Below are positions 33,236-43,731 of a stretch of 64,000 bases of DNA, one piece after another; the stretch's first letter is position 1, and each line of letters starts with the position of its first letter. The position numbers and the translations under genes are program-made. The stretch covers positions 75,865,786-75,929,785 of the forward strand of contig NC_087065.1 in assembly GCF_963678635.1 (NCBI RefSeq), in the 5' to 3' direction. The notes below the pieces were generated by a model. It was given only the letters and a program-made list of their open reading frames with translations. It was not told where the DNA came from and did not search any database. This DNA comes from Symsagittifera roscoffensis (lineage: Eukaryota > Xenacoelomorpha > Acoela > Convolutidae).

Positions 33236-34124
33236 CACCAAATAACCCTGTCCTCACCAATTCTACACCCTCTTATGCTTCCCAAGTCACTCCAACCTAT
33301 TCTTCGTATCATTCAGACCGATCATCCAATTCTCCAGATACCCCCCAAATCTCCCCAGAACTAGATAATTTTATTACATTACAACAACAACCCTACCACC
33401 TTGATACCCCCACCATAAACCACATTTCATCCACAATAGATTCATCCAACCCTCCTACCCCTACACCCTCTTCATTTTATACCGAATCATTAGCACCATC
33501 ATCCACATCTACTGAATCTTCACTCAGCACTAATAGAGCTTACCGCACTTTTAAGAGAAAGTTCCCCAACCATCCTTTCCCAGCAAAACCAGGAACAGCC
33601 CGTGAATATATAAATCACCCAAATCACACTAATACAAAAGAATTTTTAGCTATCACCTTACCCTCATTTCCACAATACACCTTAAACACCCCTCACGACA
33701 CTAACGAGACACGTAACTTTGTAGACGAATACGTTTTAATGCCTACTCTTTCTTGGACCTCATATTATCATTTTACTAATCCCCTTTGCTTACCCTTATC
33801 TAACACTCACATCGATATAGAACGAAATAAAAACATGCTATATCGACTCACCACACCACTAACATCTAGACAATTTACCTACATTGGATATAAAAAATCA
33901 CTAAAAACACACACTGCACCCCGAGCTAATGAATATACACTAGAATATTACGATCATAACATCATCAGAGCTAACCAAGATCAATTCTTAGACGACGATC
34001 GCTTCGCTAACCCACAAATCACCGAGAAATTTTTCATTAAAACACCATATGTATTTACACTAAATATCTTCGATCGCAAGCTTGACCACATTATTTCAGC
34101 AGCACTAACAGACACACAAGCCTA
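33232..34124 (+). CDS. Accessory ORF downstream of env, truncated by the gap
   Basis: About 297 codons from ATG 33232 to the assembly gap. Residues 1-105 are Ser/Thr/Pro-rich. From about residue 110 the protein becomes basic and then looks folded (YRTFKRKFPNHPFPAKP; DEYVLMPTLSWTSYYHF; KNMLYRLTTPLTSRQFTYIG). A gene this large between env and the 3' LTR is unusual for Ty3/Gypsy elements and recalls the accessory genes of complex retroviruses by position only. I do not recognise the family. The true stop is not visible: any continuation past the Ns joins unrelated LTR sequence. Confidence 0.55.
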
Positions 34125-34324
34125 NNNNNNNNNNNNNNNNNNNNNNNNNNNNNNNNNNNNNNNNNNNNNNNNNNNNNNNNNNNNNNNNNNNNNNNNNNNN
34201 NNNNNNNNNNNNNNNNNNNNNNNNNNNNNNNNNNNNNNNNNNNNNNNNNNNNNNNNNNNNNNNNNNNNNNNNNNNNNNNNNNNNNNNNNNNNNNNNNNNN
34301 NNNNNNNNNNNNNNNNNNNNNNNN
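34125..34324. other. Assembly gap
   Basis: A run of 200 Ns. The end of copy 2 (end of the last ORF, polypurine tract, 3' LTR) should lie here but is not represented. The sequence after the gap is LTR sequence in the opposite orientation, so the real missing length is probably much larger than 200. Confidence 0.95.
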
Positions 34325-34760
34325 TTTCTAATCTATTTTTGGTTAATTCTAAGCTATTAAGGTCTTATTCGAGACTTATGGTCGCACCAGATGAGTTAAT
34401 ATGGTGTTGGTTAACTCATATAGTTATTTCGGATAGGGTACACCGTCTGCTCGTCACGCTATCTTATTTTCGGCCGGATAGATTCGTGCAACTTCTTAGT
34501 CTAATACTGATCCTAATCTTACTCTTATACTTTCTAGTCTCAGGGTGTTTAACTAGTCTCTGCTAGGCTCAATAGATCTAGGGTATACTGGTTTGTTGCG
34601 GCTGCTGAAGTTCTCTTGGAGAGACAACTAATTTCTAAGTTAAATTCAAATCTCTCTGGTGCTGAAATTACAAGTAAAATCAGCACTTACAAATAAGTGG
34701 GTTGTTAGTTAGATTGATTATGATTGGTTAATATTAAATACTTTACAGTGGTAAAATATC
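34325..34760 (-). repeat. LTR fragment in copy 1 orientation
   Basis: Matches 16741-17190 with scattered differences, including 'ggatagggtacaccgtctgc' and 'ctgctaggctcaatagatct'. It breaks off about 45 bases short of the LTR outer end and is fused at 34761 to the hairpin-ended repeat. Confidence 0.85.
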
Positions 34761-35175
34761 CAAGGTATTGTTTTCCTGAGCTCAAATTTGAAAAGATAAT
34801 TCACCTGTTATCATTTTTCGTAAAGTTATAGGGGTTTAAAGATTGCCAGTTTGGCAAATTTGGGACAATTAACGCGCGATATATTTCGCATTATTAACGC
34901 GTAAGCGGAGAGTTAATCCGTCTTAGAAATCGTTCCAAATTGGTTTAACGGAGCTTTTTTGTCATAATTGATTTGTAACAAGTAGCAAATCTATCTATCC
35001 TTTTGTACTTAATATGAAGTGTGTGGGGATGATTTTTATGAGGAAAAATTCAAATTAAAAGCAAAATTTCATTTTGTTTTATTTCTTTTAATTTTTTAAT
35101 GTAATTACTGCTCCATAAACCTTAATAGGTAGTTGGAACATTCAGGGCTTCGCCCTGATACGAGCAGTCTTGTTT
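34761..35175 (+). repeat. Hairpin-ended repeat, 5'-truncated copy fused to an LTR fragment
   Basis: Member of the roughly 520-bp family also seen at 39884, 47926, 52975, 56357, 56772 and 57484. It starts inside the family consensus at 'aaggtattg' and runs to the constant 3' end 'cagggcttcgccctgatacg' plus 'agcagtcttgtt'. The 5' third is missing. Confidence 0.85.
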
Positions 35176-35193
35176 CATTTTTCAGACTCGATA

Positions 35194-35939
35194 ATCTTGT
35201 TAGACTTCTTACCAGATTTCATAGTTTTCAGCGTTGAAAAAACAGGAACTGAAAACTTCAACCAGACTAGTCGTATCATGGCAATAACTCGGTTGAGCTG
35301 ACTGTCGCTTAAGATTTCTGGAAAAAACAATAGGTGCAAATTTTGATGACTTTTCATAATTTTCCTTTAAGAAATGTATAACATTACTTTTGAAAATCTA
35401 CCCTGACTAATTAATAATTTCAAAACAATTGATTGGCATTCGCAAGCAGTTATTCGCAAAATATTGTGCGCCTTCATTCTATTTAGATGTATGCATTTGT
35501 CGTTTAATCGATATAGGAAGGCAACACAATGCGCGTTGATTGACCTTACTTGTCCAAATTTGGAATTTTTAAATAGCAAGACAATTGAAAAAAAAAATTG
35601 AAACATCTTATAGCTTTGAGCTCAGGGCAACAATTTCTTTCATGTTATAGAAAAAAGTTAATCAAAAAATGCAGCAAGAAACAAAGTTTGTCCAGATAAA
35701 AAAAATCGCCGCATACATAGTCATGCCTTGTTTCAAAGCCGGACTTATAATTTGAAAAAAAACTGGCGTAATAGTTCTGCTGTGGGTGATTTTTTCTTCA
35801 GTCTAATAACTTGCCATTTTGACGGGATTTTTAAAATTTTATCATCTTATCAACCAATCAAATAGATATCATGATATTGAAGCCGTAAGCTTAAAATTAA
35901 AATAAAATTTCATCCGATATCATTGTTCCAAAAATAAAT
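35194..35939. other. Interval between the two 785-bp duplicates
   Basis: No gene supported. 35745-35850 resembles the decayed 5' part of the hairpin-ended repeat (ggtgattttttcttcag, then gccattttgacggga). 35580-35635 resembles the same family in reverse (tttgagctcagggcaacaat). The ORFs at 35175-35357 and 35367-35606 have no recognisable features. Confidence 0.5.
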
Positions 35940-36325
35940 TTTTGTTTTGTCCTGATTGAGTTAGGACCGATGTGGTTAACTCATAGAGTTATTTCGGATA
36001 GGGTACACCGTCTGCTCGTCACGCTATCTTATTTTCGGCCGGATAGATTCGTGCAACTTCTTAGTCTAATACTGATCCTAATCTTACTCTTATACTTTCT
36101 AGTCTCAGGGTGTTTAACTAGTCTCTGCTAGGCTCAAAAGATCTAGGGTATACTGGTTTGTTGCGGCTGCTGAAGTTCTCTTGGAGAGACAACTAATTTC
36201 TAAGTTAAATTCAAATCTCTCTGGTGCTGAAATTACAAGTAAAATCAGCACTTACAAATAAGTGGGTTGTTAGTTAGATTGATTATGATTGGTTAATATT
36301 AAATACTTTACAGTGGTAAAATATC
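35940..36325 (-). repeat. Second LTR fragment, inside the duplicated unit
   Basis: From 35974 onward nearly identical to 34409-34760. The sequence just before it (gattgagttaggacc) matches the LTR variant of copy 2 near 18265 rather than that of copy 1, so the two fragments do not share the same left boundary. Confidence 0.8.
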
Positions 36326-36740
36326 CAAGGTATTGTTTTCCTGAGCTCAAATTTGAAAAGATAATTCACCTGTTATCATTTTTCGTAAAGTTATAGGGGT
36401 TTAAAGATTGCCAGTTTGGCAAATTTGGGACAATTAACGCGCGATATATTTCGCATTATTAACGCGTAAGCGGAGAGTTAATCCGTCTTAGAAATCGTTC
36501 CAAATTGGTTTAACGGAGCTTTTTTGTCATAATTGATTTGTAACAAGTAGCAAATCTATCTATCCTTTTGTACTTAATATGAAGTGTGTGGGGATGATTT
36601 TTATGAGGAAAAATTCAAATTAAAAGCAAAATTTCATTTTGTTTTATTTCTTTTAATTTTTTAATGTAATTACTGCTCCATAAACCTTAATAGGTAGTTG
36701 GAACATTCAGGGCTTCGCCCTGATACGAGCAGTCTTGTTT
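36326..36740 (+). repeat. Hairpin-ended repeat, second truncated copy
   Basis: Base-for-base the same layout as 34761-35175, shifted by 1565, with the same truncation point and fusion to LTR sequence. Followed by the same 'catttttcagactcgata' before the flanks diverge at 36759. Confidence 0.85.
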
Positions 36741-36758
36741 CATTTTTCAGACTCGATA

Positions 36759-37279
36759 TAGAAATTTATATGTGTATTGACTCAGTTGTGAGTGGAACAA
36801 TTTGAGACGGTATATACCTCCCTTTGTATTTAAAATTTTGTGTGGGTGGTAGACGGAAGGAAGCCAAAAATCAAATGAAAAAAAAAAAACATTTTTTTTT
36901 CCCAAAACTATTTAATCGATTGTTTTGAACTGAAAAAGTTTTCTTTGCTTTTACAAGGCGGTCGTGGTAAAAATTAGGATATGGCTCTTTTCTAAGAGCG
37001 TTATTTTTAAGTCTTGGATCTGTTTAATCAAACCAAACAACCAAACAATATATTAGATAGCAAAATAGGTGGCTGAACTTTACTGCACAGTTATAACTAA
37101 AGGTAATTACAAGAAACAAAAAAACTTGGGCACCAAAATGAAATAAAGTATAGTAAAGCAAGAATATGTATGCCACAGTGTAATTTGTAAAAAATATTCT
37201 CAATTCTATGAACTAGACAAAAGTTTTCAAACATTGAAGACAATTTTTTAAAAATTTTTTGTTTTTGGATGATTTTTTC
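36759..37279. other. Intergenic, no feature seen
   Basis: AT-rich DNA with A and T runs. No ORF with coding character and no repeat shared with the rest of the window that I can see. Confidence 0.5.
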
Positions 37280-37287
37280 GTAGTAGG

Positions 37288-37680
37288 CAGGGGCGGATTT
37301 AAGGGGATGGGGGAACCCATCTCCTCCTCAGGGATTCGACACACTAACTAAAGGTTCCGCTTTGATAAAATTTTTTGAAATCAATTTTAGGCCGACCAAC
37401 CTTAAAAAGTTTCTAGAGGCGCTAATATATACCAATTTTGGAGGGAGCGCGCGCCAAAAAACGCAATTTTTGCCCCTACTTTTCCAAAAAGAAGATGGCC
37501 GAAAAACGACAAATTTTACCTAGTTTTTTTATAAATTTCGCCTGTAATTTGGGGTCTTTATGGCGTTCTGTGAGTGCTCGAAAAATCAATTTGGTCGACA
37601 TAAAAAAAAGTTCGGCAACATATTAAAAAAGTATCTAAAGATCCTCTTTTCCAATCCAGAAAATTTTAGATCCGCCCCTG
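37288..37680 (+). mobile_element. hAT-type MITE, copy 1
   Basis: 393-bp nonautonomous element with terminal inverted repeats CAGGGGCGGAT / ATCCGCCCCTG. Flanked by imperfect 8-bp duplications (gtagtagg / ctagtatg), as expected for hAT transposition after decay. Internal 'gagcgcgcgccaaaaaacgc' and 'atcaatttggtcgac' blocks are shared with the other copies. The ORFs inside are repeat-derived. Confidence 0.85.
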
Positions 37681-39244
37681 CTAGTATGGCAAAGGCAGTT
37701 GAGTTAGGATCAAATTTTCCTCTATTTATTTTCAGCTCGCTGCTGATTTTTTTTGTAATTGATTTTGGCAAAAACTGCAAGAATGAGATGTCATTATACC
37801 AAGAGTGGTGGTGTCAAAATTTGGATAAGAATTAGATTGATATCAAATTCAGTATCATCAAAATGGTCTCAAAATAAAAAGAAGGCTTTAATATGATACC
37901 GTTTTCAAGGTATTTTAAATGCATTGAAAAAATACACCCTATGCAATAGTTTTTTCCCACTTAGTAAAGGGGTCGGAACACAAATCAATTAGAATGGGTT
38001 TCAGAAGATTGTATCTTTTACGATTGTATCTTTTAGGCACAAAATTTTTTTAGCCAAATAATTTGACAAACAAAAAAACTGTCTAGTTTTTCTTCCCTTA
38101 TTGTCTATTATTTTCAATTAGAGTATTAATTATAAACCATGTGATATTATTCTGCATCAATTTCAAATGGTAAATTAATTAATTTAGCAGGTATTTTTTG
38201 TTTTTTTTTCTCTGGAGAAGGTTGTTGTTTTGAATAAATTGAATATGGTTTGCCTATCAGTAATCGAACTTTGAAAATAATCTTTGCAGCAACACTTTAG
38301 ATGGAAATACCCGCGAGGAGAAAACACTTAGCAAATTGGAACACGATCGACCCCTTGGCTCTTGCATAAATTTGAAGAGCAAACAGTTGTTGGGGCTGAA
38401 CTGTCTTCAGTTAGTTTCTACCAATGGGAGAAACAGACGTAAATAATAATGAAAATAATGGTAATTCAGCCAACCGTGTGCATTTCCATTATTACAGGGA
38501 GAGGTGCGTCTTAATTTTGGTCATTTCGGATCCAATCAAGCCGACCTGTTCTCTTTTTGCTTCTTCAGAAAAAGAATAATTAAATTATTTTTCAGCATTT
38601 GTATTCAATTTGCATTTCTAATTTGACACACCAAGCTGAATTTATTAATTATGCTAATTATTGTCTAACTTTCGATTTGACTGAATGACGCCACCTTGTT
38701 TTGAACTGATATTTTGCTAACTTTTGATCAGATCAAGATGGCAATGGCGTCTTTTTTACCTCTTTGATTTATAGCGCAATTTAACTGAGAATTGAGCTGC
38801 GAGAAAATTATAAGTTCAATTTTGTTTTTGAAAAAATTTATCCTTTAATTTTTTTTACTTGTGGCGTCAACAGCAGTTTGATTAATTTAGCCTTTGAAAT
38901 TTGGAAATTAAATAAATTAACATTTCAGTGATATTAATCCTTCTTTCATAATTTACAAAGTCACACTTCTGCATAGCTGAAAAAATGTTCTTCTATTTTT
39001 CTTTGAAACTTTGTATCATTTTCAGTTTTCGGAACATTTTTTTCTCCTGGAAGAATTAATTGATTGATTACATCTTATTCCTTGATTACATCTTCGTTGC
39101 TTATATTTTCTCTATTATTTTCAACAATTGCTGTCTAGAGCTTTGTTTGCTGCTCCTGGGTTTACTATTTCAGTATTTTGTTTCCGCCGCTTTTCAGAAA
39201 TCATCCGTTACGTTTTCAATTGATTGTTTCTTGTTGCGACTGAA
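37681..39244. other. Presumed upstream region of the GPCR gene
   Basis: No gene seen. AT-rich; 38290-38520 is slightly more balanced but has no long frame. The upstream exon or promoter of the GPCR gene could lie here; I cannot identify either. Confidence 0.4.
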
Positions 39245-39432
39245 ATGTTTCTTGGAAACAACAGAACTGACAGCGGGGGGGTCTTTTTGGAAGTGGGCGC
39301 AGATGGAGGCGGGGAAGAAGGGGGAAGGAGTGACAATGCTACTTGGAGTCACCCAGCGTGCGAATACATATTTGCCCAGTTTTCAGATGCTGCCCAAAAC
39401 AACACCATCACATCTCCACTCTTAGTCGGAAG
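39245..39432 (+). CDS. Class A GPCR, exon 1 (extracellular N-terminus)
   Basis: ATG 39245 in good context (gaaATG) opens 62 codons plus 2 bases, ending at a consensus donor (AG|GTTAGA, GT at 39433). The peptide is a plausible GPCR N-terminus: three N-glycosylation sequons (NRT, NAT, NNT), Gly/Glu-rich, no membrane segment. The split codon joins in phase with the acceptor at 42128-42129, giving ...SPLLVGR and then YLEKGLIGCADVV, leading directly into TM1. Exon 2 identity is strong; the link to exon 1 rests on phase, order and glycosylation sites. The overlapping 121-aa frame at 39060-39425 is a shadow. Confidence 0.6.
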
Positions 39433-39636
39433 GTTAGACTAAACAACCAACACAAAAAAGCTTTTAAACATTCCCCCTCTTCTTACTGCAAATCGGGGGA
39501 ATTTGTTTCTGTAGTCGATTTTGATGAATATGAACAACTTCTAGATTCCCGCATTGACAAAAACGCATGCCATAAAACGCATGTATGGCTAGTTTTCTGT
39601 AACTTCTAAAAACGTACATATTTTTTGAGCTTCGGA

Positions 39637-39860
39637 CCAAGTTAACATCCTCCCCCCCCCCCCCCCCCAAAAAAAGCCGCTGAATGACGGGGGAGGGAGT
39701 ATGTTAACTTGGTTCTAAGTTGGGATTTTTCAGCCAATCAGAATCAAAATCGAGCATTGCATGTTACATGCAGCACTAAGCAAATTTAATTTAAACTGAG
39801 CGCTGGGGTGGAGGATTTTAACTTGGTCTATTTGGGGGTGATGTTAACTTGATCCTAAGT
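39637..39860. mobile_element. Foldback MITE with 'accaagttaacatc' ends
   Basis: Begins 'gaccaagttaacatcctccccc' and ends 'tgatgttaacttgatcc', imperfect inverted termini, with a second inner 'atgttaacttggttctaag' and a central 'cagccaatcagaatcaaaat'. Similar architecture at 44215-44415, 49575-49755 and 62815-63005. A C/A homopolymer at 39652-39676 sits inside. Confidence 0.6.
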
Positions 39861-39883
39861 TTCTGCTTTTTTGTTTTATTTTT

Positions 39884-40417
39884 GTTTCGACTTTCGATAC
39901 GAAAGTAACGGAATATTTGTGCTCGGGGTGGGTTTTTTTTTCTTCAGACAAATTTCGACTTTTTAACTTGCCATTTTTGACAGAATTTTTTTTATCATTC
40001 AAAAGGTATTGTTATCCTGAGCTTGAATTTGAAAAGATATTTCACCTGTGATCATTTTTCGTAAAGTTATGAGGGTTTAAAGGTTGCCATTTTGGCCAAT
40101 TTGGGATAATTAACGGGCGATATAATTCGCGATATTAACGCGTAAGCGGAGATTTAATCCGTCTTAGAAATCGTTCCAAATAGGTTGAACGAAGCTTATT
40201 TGCCATAATTGATTTGTTACAAGGAACTAAAACTATCCTTTTGTACTTAAATGGCGTGTGGGATGGGGGATGATTTTCATAAAAAATCTTCAAATTTTAG
40301 AAAAAAAAATTCATTTTATTTTATTTCATTTTATTTTTTTCATGTTATTACTGCTCCATAAACCTTAAAAGGCAATCGGAACATTCAGGGCTTCGCCCTG
40401 ATACGAGCAGTCTTGTT
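39884..40417 (+). repeat. Hairpin-ended repeat, full-length copy
   Basis: About 534 bases. The 5' end has an imperfect hairpin (ttcgactttcgatacgaaag, then cggaatatttgtgctcgggg). The middle carries 'ttaacgcgtaagcggaga' and 'gtcttagaaatcgttccaaa'. The 3' end is 'cagggcttcgccctgatacg' then 'agcagtcttgtt', with a perfect stem CAGGGC/GCCCTG. There are no terminal inverted repeats and no coding capacity. Confidence 0.85.
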
Positions 40418-41336
40418 CTGGCTTTATGTTAGTTTTTTGTTTACTAACACCTGAAGGTTAACAACACAAAAAACATAAACTTCATTTTAAGTCTTCCAAA
40501 AAAATCGCATTTTAAGAATGCGTAACGAGCGAATGGTTTTTGTATCCAGGACTTGTTTGACTAATTCTTAAAAACCATTTTAAAATTTTTGAGGGAATTT
40601 TGTCGCTGCAAAACTGCATTTTTGTTTTGATGCTTTTGTAAGTGAAAAAGTAAAAACTTGATAGAAAACGATGTTGAAATTCAACGCTGTTGCTATCGAT
40701 AGAAACGATATTCTAGCAATCCTTGTTTTAAGATGCTTAGGCAGGACTTAGGTTTAAACAAACAAAAAACAAAAAAGAAACTTTAAAAAACAAACTTTTT
40801 TTGACTTTTTGTATAACAAATTTTAAAAATTTTTATCGCTAAATGAAGCTTCCAACGCCAGTTTTATTTTTAGTAAAGTCATTTTTTTGCCTAGATAACG
40901 AATATTACTCACTCGATATATGTTTAAAATAATTCAAACATTTCAAATCAGTTTTTTTCTTCATTGGAACATCATATTGAAAAGTTATAAGTAGTATCAC
41001 AATTACAAAGGCTTTAATATGATATATCATTCAACCAATTCCGATTACTAATTGTGGTTCCTGATTTTGTGTGGAAAAAATGAAACAATGGTCGGAACAA
41101 TATTGCACTAATGATGCTCGTTCTTGCTTGTTGGAAGCGATAACAAATTCAGTTTTTTGTCATATTTGGGTCTCCATAACAAAATGAAAAGTTCTGATTT
41201 TGTTGCAGGGGCTTAAGAAGTCTGAGGCCAGGGGCGGCCTTGTTTAAGGAGCATGACGGGTTTGAAGCAATTGAATGAAATATTCAGTGCCGCGCATTCA
41301 TTCGAGCAGTTTTGTACTCTGGATTTGTCTCTAATA

Positions 41337-41412
41337 TAAATACAAGACTGCTGGTATCAGGGCGAATTCTGACATGTTCTGACTGCCGTCTCACATATAG
41401 AGTAGTTTCTTG
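41337..41412 (-). repeat. 3' fragment of the hairpin-ended repeat, reverse
   Basis: 'acaagactgctggtatcagg', then 'gcgaattctgacatgttctg' and 'actgcc', the reverse complement of the family 3' end with several changes. Truncated. Confidence 0.6.
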
Positions 41413-42129
41413 GCAAAATAAAAATGAAATTTTTGATTAGATTCATCCAATCCCGCGTGAAAAATCAAAACATTCATAAATTTGGCGTCAATAACGCAAA
41501 CTTCGATCATTAAGAGCCTCAACTTCAACTGGTTGGGGTTCTGAGCCAGATTAATACGCAGCCGATGCTGCGCGTTAAAAGAAACTAATAAGCCAAATTA
41601 ATAAACCTAACTTAATCAAAGTGTCAATTTTCAAACCTTCTTAACTTTACCAAATTTTTCGCATATGAGTTTTTTTTTTAAATCCTTTGTATCCAAATCC
41701 TTTGGACGATAAATCAGCCCGCGATGGCCATGATCCCGGAAGACGGAACAATAATTACGAATAAAATTTAATCAAGCTGTGTGATCTATCATGAGTACCA
41801 GCTGAGCACTCTTTTTTCTGCATAACTTTTCATAAAGACTTTTTGAGATAATTTGCCTCAAACAAATTGGTGTTGCACAATATAAATACTTGATGGTATA
41901 AATATTATGGTGTTAAAAACAATTTAGTAATGAATACTTTGTGGTAGAAAAACCAAATAACAAAATATTTTAATTGCTATAATATCAAAAATAAATATTC
42001 AAACATCTGAAAGAAAGCGAGTCAATTTAGCCATAAATTTGGATAACTTGGATTTACTAAAATTGTCTGCTATTTGGACTTTCGGTCATAAGACTAGCCC
42101 ATATAAAGAGATGTTTGTTGTGTGTGTAG

Positions 42130-42368
42130 GTATCTGGAGAAAGGACTGATTGGGTGTGCAGACGTCGTGTCCATAGTGGGCAATGTGCTGGTCATAGTGA
42201 CCATATGCTTCAACATGCGACTGAGGCGCACAGTGGCTAGTCTCCTTCTGCTTAGTCTCTCGTCGGCCAATCTCCTCTTCTCTCTCGTTGTCGTCCCTGT
42301 GCACATTCTCCAGCCACAGTTCATGCATTCCACTAACTTCGCATGCAAATTCTTCCGCGCCCTACAAA
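42130..42368 (+). CDS. Class A GPCR, exon 2 (TM1 to start of TM3)
   Basis: Begins after TTGTGTGTGTAG and ends at donor GTCAGT (GT at 42369). It encodes TM1 with the class A GN motif (SIVGNVLVIVTICF), an intracellular loop NMRLRRT, TM2 (ASLLLLSLSSANLLFSLVVV, ending in P) and the start of TM3 with the disulphide Cys (ACKFFRALQ). Class A receptors are plasma-membrane seven-helix receptors; only the first two helices are here. At position 2.50, where nearly all class A receptors have Asp (LxxxD), this one has Asn (SSANLL). The spacing resembles neuropeptide receptors, but the ligand cannot be assigned. Later exons were not found in the window. Confidence 0.85.
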
Positions 42369-43288
42369 GTCAGTATCACCATTTTGTTCAAAAAAAAAAT
42401 AACTTGAGACAGCTTAAAAACATTTTTTAGAGCAAACAGTTTTTTGTTTTATAAGTTTTTATATTTTTCAGGCATTTAGAACTGTTTCAAATTATTTTTG
42501 AATGATTGAGGTTATTTTCAAGATGAGCTACCGTGACTTTTTCAAAAAATTTCTTTTATCGTTTTTTGATTTTTTTTCATACACCATTTTAATTTAAATC
42601 TTAAATGAAACAAGAATTGCCAGTTGCTCTAAAATGATTTGAATAAAATTACAATAGAAAATAATCAGAAGAAAAAGCAAAAATAAAATCTTTTTTTTTT
42701 GTTCTCAATTGATCCTCCCTGATTAGAATACCAGCAAAATATTGTCCCATGACTGAAAATTAGTCCAAATTAGTCCATTAGTCCACTGAAAATTAGTCCA
42801 TTATTACTGAAAATTAGTCCATAGATCGTTAATTGCAGTTTCAGAAGAATAGTTGATACCCTATTTTTTCCTATTTTTTCCTATTCAATTAGAAGTAGCC
42901 CTGAAAGCGTCCTGAAAACCTATAAATGCACCCAAAAATAACCATAAAGTAGGGAATTCTGATTAAGTAAATTGGTTTGAAGGCAATGGTTTAATTATTG
43001 AAGCAATTTAAGCTAAACTTCTAATTATCATGTAGAGAAAACTAATTTGTAGTTTCATATCGGTTTTCATATAAAAGTAATAGATCGTAATATACTTTTT
43101 TGCTGATGAGTGTAATTTGAGTAGCCATAAATTACACTTCCTTTTTCAGCAATTGCTTTCTAATACAATACTTACTTCTTAATTTTTTAATATGCACGGC
43201 GACCCATGAACATCTCCCACTACACATCATATGGCCCTTTAATTTTATATAAAGTGTTTTTTCGATCATGCAAGCTAATTGGTCAAAT
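42369..43288. other. Intronic or intergenic, no gene seen
   Basis: AT-rich. Short direct repeats: 'gaaaattagtcca' three times at about 42752-42822, and 'cctattttttcctattttttc' near 42870. No TM3-TM7 coding exon recognised. Confidence 0.5.
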
Positions 43289-43723
43289 CAGGGGCGGATT
43301 TAGGGGGGGGGGGGGGGGGCGGACGCCCCCCCCCCCCTCTCAGGGATTCGACCCCCTGCCGACCCAAAGGGTCCCCCTTTGATACTTTTTCAGAAATCCA
43401 TTTTTGGCCGACCGACCCTAAAATTTTTCTAAAGGCGCCTTCGGCGCCAATATATACTAACTTTGAGGGGGAGCGCGCGCCAAAAAACGCGATTTTTTTG
43501 TCAAAATTTTTCAAAAAGTGCCCAAAAACGGCTTTTTTGACTGTTTTTTCAGAAATTTGCCTGCGGCGCAGAAAATTTAGCTAAAATGGGGGCAAAAAAG
43601 TGCTTTGGCAGAGCTCGGAAAATCAATCTGATCGACCTAAAAAAAAAAAAAAAGGTCGTCAAAATTTTCGAAAATTTTTTGAAAATCCGCCCCCCCCTCG
43701 AGAAAATCCTAGATCCGCCCCTG
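43289..43723 (+). mobile_element. hAT-type MITE, copy 2, with perfect target duplication
   Basis: 435 bp, termini CAGGGGCGGAT / ATCCGCCCCTG, bounded by perfect 8-bp direct repeats GGTCAAAT (43281-43288 and 43724-43731). It carries a G-run/C-run pair at about 43303-43339 able to fold back, the palindrome 'ggcgccttcggcgcc', and 'gagcgcgcgccaaaaaacgc'. The best preserved member in the window. Confidence 0.95.
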
Positions 43724-43731
43724 GGTCAAAT

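Larger units (their letters stand above)
39433..42129 (+). other. Candidate GPCR intron 1
   Basis: About 2.7 kb between donor GTTAGA and acceptor TTGTGTGTGTAG. It contains a foldback element (39637-39860), a full hairpin-ended repeat (39884-40417) and a reverse fragment of the same repeat (41337-41412). The remainder is AT-rich without genes. Confidence 0.5.

Noticed and set aside
33232-34566. A 444-aa ORF running through the N gap into LTR sequence
   Set aside because: The part after 34125 is unknown bases and reverse-oriented LTR; only the segment to 34124 is a credible gene.
35178-35220. Similarity of 'ttcagactcgataatcttgt' to 18436-18480 in the copy 2 LTR
   Set aside because: Only about 35 bases and in an orientation that does not fit collinear LTR homology; may be coincidence.
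39060-39425. 121-aa ORF overlapping GPCR exon 1
   Set aside because: Different frame from the exon that splices in phase; hydrophobic part is T-rich noncoding sequence.
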